This document shows, in pieces, positions 22,547 through 32,957 of a stretch of DNA of 64,000 nt. Position 1 is the first letter of the stretch. Each line of letters begins with the position of its first letter. Source of the stretch: Blasia pusilla (Eukaryota; Marchantiophyta; Marchantiopsida; Blasiales); assembly GCA_050084515.1 (NCBI GenBank), contig CM114271.1:32860001-32924000 (forward strand), written 5' to 3'. The notes under the pieces were generated by a model. That model had not been told where the DNA came from and did no database searches. It saw only the letters and a list, made by a program, of their open reading frames with translations. The position numbers and the translations under genes are program-made.

Positions 22547-23460
22547 ATTACTTCCTCACGGAGGCGACACATCTCTATCATCAGATGAACTAGACAATGC
22601 GATAATATCAACTGCACCATTGATTTGTTCCTTTCCTAGGAAGGAAGTCATTGTCTTTTGTCTCTTGTGCAATACTGGAGAGTGGACAACTATCTGGACT
22701 ACAAATTGAGAAAGAAGGGCTACCCCACAAAAATAAGCTAGAACAGAGGAGCTGCAATGAGCTTGAGAACTTCACGAGAAGAAGTAGCGGCGGCTGCGCG
22801 GTTTGGAAAGGCCCCCCCTAATGTAGGCGAGTTGCCGAGCAACAGAGCAGACTGATGCAGACTTGCTAAAGAAACAAATAAGAAATACATCCCTGCCGCC
22901 TAAGAGAACACAATCCGACAACAATGGAGGGCAGCAACCTTTCCAAGAGTCACCACTTGCCACATTGAGCGGTCCCCACCCCGATCCCTAGCAGCAACGC
23001 TACCAAGCCCACTGAAAACGACCGAGCCAAGGCTGCCAAGCAACAATGCGAGCAGCAAACTTACAGGATTGCCCATCACAACAGCAACGAGCAGAGCGCC
23101 AGGAGCGGAGCTATAGAAGATTTTGCAACAGGAGAACTGGAAGCGAGAGACAAGCACCAGAGCAATAGCACGAGACTCGACAAGAGATGAGCACTGAGCA
23201 ACAACGCAAGTGATGTCTGTGAAGGGCAGAACGGTGAGCACTAAGCCGCAAGCTTGTAGGATTCAATAGCAGCAGCAACGTTGCCGCTGGTAGGATTCAA
23301 TGGCAGCAGCAACAATGCGGAGCACTAGAATAGTGAACTCGGGGAGAGACGGACACTCAAACAGCGAGGCGAATGGCAGAAATGCGAGCGGCGAGAGCAA
23401 CGAGGCAAAGGGTTGGGAGCAGAGACTCCACAAGTGCACAACATGCGCATGAGGCTACCA
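22547..23460. other. GC-rich stretch with minus ORF, unrecognised
   Basis: The minus frame 23241-22900 (113 codons) is rich in Val, Leu, Ala and Ser and has a hydrophobic middle, but no known domain. A 33-base unit (gtaggattcaatagcagcag plus aacgttgccgctg) is partly repeated at about 23256-23310. It may be upstream sequence of the hAT remnant. Confidence 0.35.
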
Positions 23461-23851
23461 GGGCATATGCCACTTCTACTTCCATCCGTCCAATTCAGAT
23501 CGGACAGCTCTGCTTAGTGTGCTCTAAATGGGCTTAGGGCACACATTTGAGCAGACAAGCTAGATCCAGCCGTCTTCCCCTTAGTGAATCCTGAGTCACT
23601 TATATTTTTCCGGCAACCGACACTCCAACCAGTAACCAGTTTCCCTACCTGGACGACGCTACCTTCCGACGCCTTCCTCCCAGGAAACAGTCAAATTCCG
23701 GCGTCTGGTTGGCTTGCCTGACAGTTACCGGTATCTACCGGATTTCACCCAGACCTGCTGTCGGGAATTGTTTCAAGTGCTCAGAAATTTTAGAAAACAG
23801 CCGGGCATATTTTAGAATTGGACGGATGGAAGTAGAAGTGGCATATCCCCT
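23461..23851. mobile_element. Inverted-repeat (MITE-like) element, 391 bp
   Basis: The left arm 23461-23496 (gggcatatgccacttctact, then tccatccgtccaattc) is the reverse complement of 23816-23851, with one mismatch near the outer end. The interior has no coding potential beyond a chance frame. Termini CAGGG / CCCCTTG resemble hAT-type ends. Flanking 8-mers (gaggctac and ggcagcta) are not a clean target duplication. Confidence 0.75.
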
Positions 23852-25850
23852 TGGGCAGCTAAATTTATCTTCCTCCCGTCTGGGGGACTGGAGAACGGTA
23901 GGAGGCTGGGCAATAGGTTCCAAGTTCCCATGTAGGAATCTTCGTTCAGTAATGCGCGGAGATCTTTCTGCCTGCCGTAAGTATTGAGCTCCATCTACTC
24001 CTCTTAGATGCTTAATTTTGGTATGAATGGGCTCCTAGATGCCTAGTACTAGTATGAAAGGCTCCAAAACCATGCAAACCAATAACATTGAATTGACCAG
24101 GTGAATTCAAAAGATACTCTCACGAGTCAAAGTTTGAAAGCAACTTAACCAAGCAACTTACCCTTCGGGAGACCTAAGGCCTTAAAATCCTTTCAGCTGT
24201 GGGCAAAAAACTGACGGTTCTGTGATGCACAACTGCAAGTTTACAAGGGAATACTATCACTTTGAAATCCTTTCCACCGAGGTGTACAAATGACATCTTA
24301 AAGAAACCCCTTTCGGCCGAGGTGTACAAATGACAGCTTAAAAACACCCCAACTCCCCTACAAACCTTCCAGCTTCAGCCTGTCTCTTCCTATCAATGTC
24401 ATCCTTCATATATCTGTGAGCTAGTTCTCTCGAGAATGGGACACTTTACCTAACCTCTCTCATTAAGGATCAACATTTCTAGAATTGCACCGGTCCTAGT
24501 CAGAAAACCCAAGAACAGGGCCCCACCCTGACTTGTTACCTACACAGCATCTGCACTGTACAGTGACACCAATTGAGCATAGTAGAGTTTTGAATGCAAA
24601 AAAGCCAATATTTCATTATGTGAAATCGGACACTCCCCATAACATACTGACTTTGCAGCAAAGAACTCACCCCTACAGGATGAACCCATCCCCCAAGCAG
24701 TCCATATCTTTACTGATGGTCATTAGGCATCTTACTGAAACACTTATCCTACGTCCTTTCAGTAAGATGTGTCGTCTAAATCATAGCACTCCTCCAATAA
24801 GATTAGGTTGTAGGGTAAGGAAAGCAGGGAGATCTAGCCTGACCATAACTAACTGATTAGTCATTCAAAATCTTGCTCACTACCTGAGACTTCCTCCTGA
24901 CAGACAAGATATACATGAGGTTCAATTACCCCAAAACGAGAACTGTGCATCAGAATCGCTGGCAGTGTAACAAAGACAACGTATTCCCAAAATAACTAAG
25001 ATAATCTAACCTTTTCTTTCAGACTGCAGTACTCAAGACCTGTGTCCACCCTGGAATGTCTGTACAAAACCTCATTGAGACAAAGTTGAATGGGACACAG
25101 CCATAGCACCTGACCAAGACTTTGCTTCACTATAACACCCATCAGAACAACCAGGAACATTGGTATGAGTAAAAACTCAGGAAAGAGACCGACTCCAAGA
25201 AGTCAATTGATTTAACAACACTAAGGCAGATTGCCCACTGATCACGTCCCTTTACACTGATGTATACTCACTCTAGACTCTAGTTCTATGATGAGTTATC
25301 TTAATGCAAGGTCTCCTACATAGAAACAGCAAATCCTGCAAAACAGAGATACAGACAGCTGATCATCAAGTGAAACCTGAAATACTCCGTATACTACCTG
25401 CAACAACAACCCCATATAATAATGGAATCCACACCATTCACATTTTTTAAAACAGTTTCCTCCTCCCAATTCTGCCAGATAGAAACTAGACCTCGCCCAG
25501 AAGGAAATTTACTAAGCTTAAGGTAGTTCACAAATTCTTTAAAATTTGGGGACACCACTTGAAAGCCATACTACAAAACCTACCATGGTTGCAGATACCA
25601 AGTACATCCCAGTATAACCTTTTCCTCATTGCTAGTGGCCGCAAGCCTTCTAATACTACAGAATCAACACAGCTATGATAAACCTGGAGGATGACTTATG
25701 TCACAAATTTTAGGAATACTACTGATGATGTTAAGTCCTCCATTAAAATTGATTTGCTCCAAAAAAGCTTCCCATCAACTTAGTGAAAGAAGAAAGAACT
25801 GATAAAGCTCAAGATAAAGACACACCTAATAGTTACATCACTTGACTGAA
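23852..25850. other. Intergenic, 3' side of eIF2-beta
   Basis: No coding region recognised. The part nearest 25850 must include the 3' untranslated region of the minus-strand gene. No convincing AATAAA on the minus strand was located. A 30-base motif (ccgaggtgtacaaatgaca, then gcttaaa) is repeated near 24277 and 24318. The plus frame 24533-24856 (107 codons) has no known domain. Confidence 0.45.
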
Positions 25851-28800
25851 TCAAGTGGTAGTCTTCCGCCGTCCAACTCTAGCAACAAATCCAGCCTTGA
25901 TTTGGGCGACAGACCGAGAGCATCCACACTGCACAGGAGAACAATTTTCTCAGCAAAACAGATGGAATTGTTCATTACAATCACCAAATCAAAGCACGAT
26001 CCTACTTGGAGTGTGACACAGAACTACATCTCCACTAATGTGGAGATGTAGTCTCGTTGCAGAAATATAGCGGAAACTTTGATGAATTCAACTAATCTTC
26101 AGACACCAGAATCAAAACACCATAGCTTACTTGTTCACAGCGAAGAAAGAATAGTCGATTCTCCTTTGTGAGAACGGTATCTGGACTCTTGCATCCATTA
26201 CACATCACATATTCATCTACAAAACCATCCAGAATTGAAAATCATTAGGGCTTCCAAATTTCTACCTTGAAATACCTACATCATTGTTGGAGACATCTGT
26301 TATCCCTAAATGGAAAAATAATCAGTTCTTCAATGACATATGCACGATACTACTCTAAAGTGGTCTCTAAAGTGGTCGTCTTTGATGTATTTTGAAATTT
26401 CTGCTTAAATTGCCATACCAAAATATGGAAAATATCCACGTCAAATTTAACATGCAATAACAGCACTCCAAAATTATTTACAAGACATTTGTTTTCCCTG
26501 CAGTTTTAAGGCTGTTCGGAATCTTTGGGCTGACTCCAGTCCATTCAGTGTGCTGAAGCCAGGATATTTAGGGCTCCAGACATCAATCCAAATCGAAGCA
26601 CAATAAGCTCAACCGGCAAAAGGACATATAACAACAATCCTATCGAACTGTGGACTTCAGTACCAGAAAGAGGTTACAGACATGCTCTTGGGCAACCAAA
26701 GTAGACAGCAATGACTACGTCAGAGACTTACTGACATATCGTCGCAAAATACCCTCAAAATTCTTAGGAGCAAAACGACCCTTGACCACCAGACGCTGCT
26801 GCCCGTCGAGGGACCCACTAGTTCCCAACTCAGCCAGCAAGAAAGCCATCACGTGCTCAGGTTGCCGATGCATGCTGATCAATATCAAAATGAATGGTTA
26901 CCAAAAAATTGAATTGATGATAAAAGAGTGAAACAAAACCACAAGATGCTGGGAGATAACATCAGTCACATAGGAAAAACATCAAGTACATGGATAACTT
27001 TGACCATATTCTTACGTCTTGCACAGGTCCATGAAGTTCACAAAGACGGTCTTCTTGGTTCCTTCCCTGAGAACCTGTGGGGGCCTCATGATAGTTCGTC
27101 TTTTCTCTCCAGCCAACTCTGGATTGTTTTCACGTAGAATATTGAAAACCCTGCCTAGTAGCTGGACACACGAGCAGCAAAGAGCATTGAGAACTTAATC
27201 AAGTAAATAAGTACAGGTATAGCATTTTGGTCATCATGAAGCAATTGGTTGACTATGCATGAAGCAACATGACTAGACAGAAGAGTGCTGCCTATGATGT
27301 TCCAAGTACAACAACAGTTACCAATTCTGACCTCTTCGTAATTGTAATCTCGATCTGTGCCTTCCCAGGGAAAGCGAGCTTCAAGAATAATGCCCTCGGC
27401 TTCTTCATCATCTTCATCATCCTCATCTTCTGCCACTTCCACACCTTGACACCCACCCATTTCCATGTAAGCCCAACAGGCGTCACTAAAAACTATAGGA
27501 ATTGGACAAATCAGACATTCAATTTCTCCCAATAGACTGACCATTTGTTTCTGCCGTTGCATCCCCGTTTTCTTCCTCAAACTCGCCCTCAACCTGTCAG
27601 ACAAAATATGGTTGCTTCAATACAATGTGGACACAATCTGAAACACTGGATTGCCAATACTAACATCCACATGGCTGTTTGGATAACAGCCATGGTGATG
27701 GCTGTTATCAATCTTCCTCTCAATGGCGGATCTAAGAACCTCATCCATCATCCTCAACAGGAATACTGTTTCTGCATCGCTCTTCCTCCTTATGGAGGAG
27801 TCATAAACCCAACACCTCAACCTTGGCACCCACCTCCAGGTGGTACAGCAATTCATCTGAGGGAGTTCATGTTAATACAGAGAGAGAGAGAGACTGTACT
27901 CATTAAGTAGTGCCTGTCGTAGCCTTGTGACCATAGACCCCCTGGCCTGGTTGGACCGTGCTTAGAGACTGTATTCATTAAGTAGTGCCTGTTGTAGCCT
28001 TACGACTATAGACCCCACGCCTTGGTTGGACGGTGCTTGAGACTGGGATGGGTGTAGAGAGAGGAACAAGTGAAGGAGGTCCCATATGAGAGGAGGGAGA
28101 CACTTTCATCTAGTGTGAGTGCTGACCAAACAACGTGTTGGTGCAGAGCTTCCACGTATCAACCAGGAAACTCTTCACCACACCATCTACTTTACCTGAT
28201 TGGGATCCTCAATAGACATTACTTACCAGTGAAGCAGCTTTGGGCAATGAATCAAGGCGACTGAATGTGTTGAACTATTCTGGTGTTACCAGCTTAGCAA
28301 TATCAGCATATGCTCTTGCTCTGTGTGTTGTGATTTAGCACAGGAGACCAAGTAATTACAAGAGGTTTCATCCCCATTGTCACACAAGGCGCAAGAGTTT
28401 AGTTGTGTTCCCAACCCGCTTTTCTTATGGTTCAAGGGGATTGCCCCCATCCTGAACTTGGACTTGAGCCGGGTTCCCAAGCAAGGGGTTCCCCACAAAT
28501 AGTTCTTCAGTTCTGCATTCTCAGGATATACCATCAAAAGAGAGAGGTCAGACGTTTTCATGGCTTCCTCCGTGCTGTTTTGCTGTGAGCGTTTGCACAC
28601 TGCTTTGGTTATGGTATCCAAAAATGCTTTCTCACCTTGCTCCCACAGTTCAGGCCCTGCTGGGAGCTTGGATGCTTGCACAATCTCTTGAACCTTTTTC
28701 GTCCAAGATTTGGCCTGCCTTACGGGTCTTCTTTGGGTCCAAGTTTTCCCCATCACCTCTTTAGGATAGCAATGGGAGTCCATTGTCTCCAGCTACATCC

Positions 28801-29425
28801 GCCATTTCAACTTGGCGATGTCACGTCTATCCTCCAAGGGTTCCTTCCACACCAAGTTCTGATCTCATACCAACTCGGGCTATTCGTGAGGAAGTTAACA
28901 TAATACCCCGAAACGCCTTCAGCTGCACAGCTTCAAGCTTTTCCCCTTGTTTAGAGAGAGAGAGAGACAACTCATTAAGTAGTGCCTGTCGTAGCCTTGC
29001 GTCCGTAGACCCCACGCCCTAGTTGAATGGAGGGAGGGAGAGAGTAAAGTAGATTTCTAGTCCATGGGAAGCCTGTCTAGCTTGTGGGACCCCTTCCACT
29101 AACGTGATATTCATGTCGCATCCAACAGGCACCTTCACATCTAGATTTCTGTTCCGAGTTACCACTGAGGAGATTTGGTTGTTTTTTTGGTTTTGTTTTT
29201 TAATTGAAGGTCTGGAATTTCTTTTTATCCAGATTTATAATCATGGCACACACTTGAAAGGGCCACAAGGCGTTTTCTCTCAAACATGGACCATCCATGC
29301 CCTAGGTAGGGGACACCACTGCCCTGGGGTTGAGACCGCCCCCCACTGTCCAAGGGGAGAGTTGAACCCCGGACCTCTTTAAGAGGACCTTATGTCGGTT
29401 CAGCTGGCCTCTTGGTCATCTACTG

Positions 29426-29472
<47 letters not shown>

Positions 29473-29637
29473 ACTCATTAAGTAGTGCCTGTCATAGCCT
29501 TGCGACCATAGACCCTGCGCCCAGAGAGAGAGAGAGACTACTCATTGAGTAGTACACCTGTCGTAGCCCTGGGACCTTAGACCCCACGCCATCGTTGAAC
29601 GGTGCTTGAGACTGGGATGAGTGTATATGTTTATATT

Positions 29638-29673
<36 letters not shown>

Positions 29674-31252
29674 TCCAAATTCTTAACCTGGGAGCACTGG
29701 CAGTTTACACACCTACACACCAAGGAATATAAAGTGTTCTCTCTCTATCGAGCATGGGTATTGTAATATCTTGCAGGAGATTACATTAAACCAGTTCAGC
29801 TACACCACTTAGCCTTCTTCCGCCAGGGAGACAGGAAGGGAGAGAGAGTATCCGTCCTCTTATGTGGTGCTTCTTCCTCTCTTTGGTCCATACGGATCAC
29901 CAACTTCGACTAGCGCATGAGGTGCACGATCATGACAATCACAAGGCTACAGCATTCACTACTTAAGTAATGCAAAAATGAAGTATTGCAAATCGTGTGA
30001 TGTGGGAATGCAACCTCCGGTCACTACATCATCAACTGTGCGAAATTCACAACACAAAGAATAACAGCCTATGTTCAAAGTACACAACTGGAATCCCAAT
30101 CAGGTAAGTACGTAATGTCGTAAAGAAATTTTGGTTAATACCTGGAAGCTCCGTACCAACTCTCTATGGGCAGCACTCACACTACACGAGAATCTCTCTT
30201 CCTCTCATGTGGGTACCTTCTTCACTTCTTCTGTGTGAAACTCTCTGGCACCGTCCAACCAGGGACTCCTAGGTTGGACGGTGCCAGAGAGTTTCACACA
30301 GATCAATGGTCGCATGGCCGCGACAGCGACTGTTTAGGGAGAGCAGTCTCTCTTTGTTTGCATCGAGGACGCAACCAAAGAGAATCAACAAAACTCAAAG
30401 CTCCTTAATGAAGAAGCTGGCTGAAATTCATGTTCAGAACAGAGCGATCCCTTAACTCACGATAAGACCAGGACGGGAATGCAACCGAAGTCCTATACCT
30501 TACATGATGGGAGTAACAATCTCGGTCACTACTTCGTCACCTGTGTGAAATCTACGACACCACGAGTGACTCTCTGAGTGAAATTGCTTACGTGCCAGTA
30601 CCATACGTTCGTAAAACTCGGCAGCCTAGATTCACTGCCACAAGCTGCTGCACAGTTATGTAGCGTACTTAGGGGATCCCAATCAGCTGAGGTAGAGAGT
30701 GTTGGAAAGCGTTTTTGGCGGATACTGGACGCTCCGCACCAACACTATATGTGGAAAACGCCTAGACTATCTGACCTCCGGTTCTCTCCTGAGGTACTTT
30801 CTACGATTCTTCATTCCCCTGCGCACCCATCCCAGTCTATAGGACTCTCTGCGCGGGATCTATGGTCGTAGGGCTGCGAAACGCATTCACATACTTCTTC
30901 ATGAACTCACTAACTTACAGGTTTCTTCTTCTTCTTCTTCTTCATGCCAGCGAAAGATGGGTCCACCCCATCGCCCGTTGTAGAGGCCAGGGACATGCTA
31001 TCGACTTTCGCCGCTACCTTGTCGACGGCTTCCAGGTCTTCCTCCTCATGCACGCGAGGTTTCTTCTTCTTCTTTTTCTTCGTAGGGTCAAAGGGATGAA
31101 TCTGTCGAGCAACCACAACATCCATCGAAACCGTCACCAAAGCACCGACAGCCGAAAAACAAAAACACCGAATTCTGCCACATCCTTACCTCCCCGGGCG
31201 CCGCTTCTTCCTTCACTTCCGTAGCCACCTCCTCGCGACCCTCGTCCGCCAT
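25851..31252 (-). CDS. Translation initiation factor eIF2 subunit beta, 8 exons
   Basis: Beta subunit of eIF2, the cytosolic GTPase complex that brings initiator Met-tRNA to the 40S ribosome. Exons on the minus strand: 31252-31190, 31101-30919, 27593-27542, 27444-27332, 27161-27016, 26874-26732, 26216-26131, 25928-25851 (TGA). All introns are GT-AG and the phases agree. They give 864 nt and 287 residues, close to the usual 270 or so in plants. Two lysine runs lie in exon 2 ([11 protein letters not shown] and MKKKKKKKP), the tracts that bind eIF5 and eIF2B. An acidic linker (exons 3-4) leads to [14 protein letters not shown]. The core [30 protein letters not shown] and [17 protein letters not shown] follows. 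The C-terminal zinc finger is CNGC...CEQC, ending in [11 protein letters not shown]. Start MADEG fits the family. Exon 4 could instead begin at 27429 (five residues shorter). I see no break, and expect a working gene. Confidence 0.96.
26023..26052. repeat. 13-bp perfect hairpin in eIF2-beta intron 7
   Basis: actacatctccac, loop taat, then gtggagatgtagt. Stem 26023-26035 pairs with 26040-26052. Lies in the 202-base intron between exons 7 and 8. Function unknown; may be the relic of a small foldback insertion. Confidence 0.85.
27682..27709. repeat. 12-bp perfect hairpin
   Basis: gataacagccat, loop ggtg, atggctgttatc. Lies in intron 2 near exon 3. May be the centre of a small foldback element. 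Confidence 0.8.
27897..28062 (+). repeat. GA-flanked repeat family R, copies 1 and 2 in tandem
   Basis: Two head-to-tail copies starting near 27899 and 27974. They share ctcattaagtagtgcctg, a gtagcctt block, an atagacccc block and ggttggacggtgc. They are bounded by short GA runs. Three more copies lie at 28971, 29474 and 29541. They have no coding frame. The origin is unknown; they lack a clear RNA polymerase III box. Confidence 0.85.
28286..29010 (-). pseudogene. LINE reverse transcriptase C-terminal remnant
   Basis: The minus frame 28783-28286 (165 codons), continued upstream in broken frames to about 29010, shows the tail typical of LINE ORF2: [11 protein letters not shown] near the start, a basic [19 protein letters not shown] stretch, then the zinc-binding region FRMGAIPLN...[10 protein letters not shown]...LVSCAK. 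LINE tails commonly show a Cys-x2-Cys followed by Glu and a distant Cys/His pair. No polymerase catalytic domain is present. It sits antisense-compatible within the eIF2-beta intron, on the same strand as the host gene. The assignment is from pattern only. Confidence 0.55.
28971..29040 (+). repeat. Repeat family R, copy 3
   Basis: ctcattaagtagtgcctgtc, then gtagccttgcgtccgtagac and cccacgccctagttg. Preceded by a GA run (28953-28967) and followed by a gagggagg run. Confidence 0.85.
29250..29425 (-). mobile_element. tRNA-derived SINE-like element
   Basis: On the minus strand the sequence opens with a tRNA-like head: an A-box-like region near 29412-29390, a stem pair cctctt/aagagg, then ggtccggggttcaactc, whose GGTTCAACTC matches the RNA polymerase III B box (GGTTCGANNC). 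About 100 bases of unrelated body follow. A GA tract abuts its head side. No poly-A tail or target duplication was seen, so the 3' limit is approximate. Confidence 0.5.
29429..29467. repeat. (GA)n microsatellite
   Basis: About 39 bases of uninterrupted GA, immediately before repeat R copy 4. A second run of similar type is at 29639-29670. Confidence 0.95.
29474..29630 (+). repeat. Repeat family R, copies 4 and 5
   Basis: Copy 4 starts 29474 and is cut off after about 50 bases by a GA run. Copy 5 starts 29541 (ctcattgagtagt) and runs through cggtgcttgagactgggatg. A GA microsatellite follows. Confidence 0.85.
29985..30800 (+). repeat. Diverged direct duplication flanking the palindrome
   Basis: Blocks near 29998-30170 (gggaatgcaacctcc, cggtcactacatcatca, cccaatcaggta, acctggaagctccg) reappear in the same order near 30475-30760 with substitutions and insertions (gggaatgcaaccg, cggtcactacttcgtca, cccaatcagctgaggta, actggacgctccg). 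The 31-bp palindrome lies between them. Confidence 0.5.
30230..30302. repeat. 31-bp perfect palindrome
   Basis: Arms 30230-30260 and 30272-30302 are exact reverse complements, with an 11-base spacer (agggactccta). The inner arm ggttggacggtgc is shared with repeat family R. It lies 617 bases from the exon 2 donor within intron 2, so it would form a strong hairpin in the eIF2-beta pre-mRNA. Confidence 0.95.
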
Positions 31253-31254
31253 CT

Positions 31255-31319
31255 TGCACGCCTTGAGAAGAGCTCGATTGATCAACTGCACGCCTTGTGA
31301 AGAGCTCGATTGATCAATT
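31255..31319 (-). repeat. 32-bp tandem repeat in the eIF2-beta 5' leader
   Basis: Units 31255-31286 and 31287-31319 (tgcacgccttg.gaagagctc, then gattgatcaa) differ at about three sites. The first ends three bases before the start codon. The gatcaattgatc palindrome lies at the far edge. Confidence 0.85.
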
Positions 31320-31398
31320 GATCGTTACGGCCCCTGGTTAAAGGCCGTATTGTGCGGACGCACCAGGTTGCTTGGACGTCTGTAGGCAATGACCAATG

Positions 31399-31430
31399 AA
31401 AATATGTATAACCTGTCTAGGGTTAGGGTA
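31399..31430 (-). promoter_or_regulatory. Candidate eIF2-beta promoter: TATA-like and telo-box-like motifs
   Basis: Upstream of the start, the minus strand reads ACCCTAACCCTAG (31429-31418 region), like the telo-box of plant translation-machinery promoters. TATACATATT follows at about 31410-31401, roughly 150 bases before the ATG. The positions are plausible but the telo-box usually sits nearer the transcription start. Confidence 0.35.
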
Positions 31431-31432
31431 TT

Positions 31433-32957
31433 CGCTCACTCACCTAAAGTCTGTACGTGTTGCGCCTTACGGGGATCAGTTTATATCATGTAGACACATG
31501 TAGCCGTCGTTTAGATTTCATGTATCTTCCCCTTTTTTAGGAGACTCCATGGTTGTACTGCAACCTAACTCCTTAAGCAATTCGATGAAGGTCTATCATT
31601 CCCACCGGATACGGTTTTCATGTTCAATGCCGCCTCCGTTTTGCAATGGATCATCCTGAATTGTATTCATGACCTTTGTATTGTAGTATCATGTCTTGGT
31701 TGGACACTGGTATATTAAAGTCACATGTATGCCATGATTCTTTTATCAAATTTTCAATTGTCTTTAACATATCCCACCCTAAATTTTATGTGGCATGGTT
31801 GTCTTCATTGTATGACTTACTCCGTGTAGGTCAATCATACATTTATGCCTTAATTTTATAGGTATTCCGGATTCAGCTATATCGTATTCGTGTCATTATC
31901 GCTTCCTAATGGAATCGGAGCCAACTCTCTTCCTCAATACAAAGTTTTCATCGGAGCATTGTCATAACGGATCAATCTGAGTTTAATATCTCTAGTATAT
32001 TCCTAGAATAGTGATTTTTTATCATCTCGAACTTGCCAACCACAACTTTGGCATGACTTGTGTTTTCATAAGCTTCGTATTCATCTGTTTCTATTTTAGG
32101 TTGTTTGACGCCACCACAAAGCTCAACGATACTAGCTCATTAAAATCCCCATCACCGTCTACCATTTTTTGTTTGTCACCATAAGCGTTTTCATTGAACA
32201 TCGCTTTCAAGTGATTCCAACATTGTACTTACTAAAGGTCAACTAATCTGCATTCATCCTTAATTCCCCCCCATTGATTATGGTGCCTTTTTTCCCACTC
32301 GATCTTAGTAAATTTAGTTGGACACATGATTTTTGTTTCCTTTTCCTCACATATTCATCAATAGTCATAAGCTACTCGACAAAGGAGCAACAACATCGAC
32401 GCAAGCTTCATTATGCGTGGTAGGTGGATTTCCTATATTCAGTTTATGTGCTTTCATGATCTTTGACTTAGCACCATTACAGACTTCATATTTTGCCATC
32501 TGAGTACCTAATGAGTACCTAACCATTATTGGTCATTTTGGTTGCTTTGCTTAGCGTCAACTAGTGATTGCTTGCACAAGTATTTCACTCTGTAATTTAC
32601 TATATAATGCTAAAAGATTCTTCATTTCATTCCGAACTCTGTTTGCTTTGCTCATCACATGCGCAGCTCCACTGTTAGGTTTAGACTTCTCTGGATCGTG
32701 TTTCAGCATTCCGTTTTGCTGGAGCAGCCGATCCAACGATACTTCATTGTGAAATAGAAGAATCTCACATTTGTGACAGTTCTATCGACACACTATCCAC
32801 ACGAGTTTCATTCACAACTTCTTTCATAGTATGTAGATTTCCGACTAAAGCATTTGTTATTTTGGTAATTTTCTTGAATATCTATTCATGTCATGCTTTT
32901 CAAAACACTAGTTACAATCTTGGTTAAAGATGTGCATAGTAGTCTCACAGTGCTATT
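31433..32957. other. Upstream flank of eIF2-beta and lead-in to Helitron B
   Basis: No gene recognised. Short plus frames at 31676-31861 and 32564-32752 lack motifs. Part of the right side may be the 5' region of Helitron B, whose TC terminus could not be identified. Confidence 0.4.

Larger units (their letters stand above)
27594..30918 (-). other. Intron 2 of eIF2-beta, repeat-filled
   Basis: A 3,325-base intron, versus 88 to 515 bases for the other six. The donor is GTAAGT after CCT and the acceptor is ctgacag before GTTGAG. It holds a LINE remnant, a SINE, five copies of a GA-flanked repeat, GA microsatellites and a 31-bp palindrome, which explains its size. Confidence 0.9.

Noticed and set aside
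29250-29425. A functional tRNA gene.
   Set aside because: Only the B-box half and part of a stem fit; acceptor stem pairing and length are wrong, so a SINE head is more likely.
31250-31291. Upstream in-frame ATG as the eIF2-beta start (13 residues longer).
   Set aside because: The extension lies in a tandem DNA repeat, and the family begins with MAD/E-type acidic sequence, matching the ATG at 31252.
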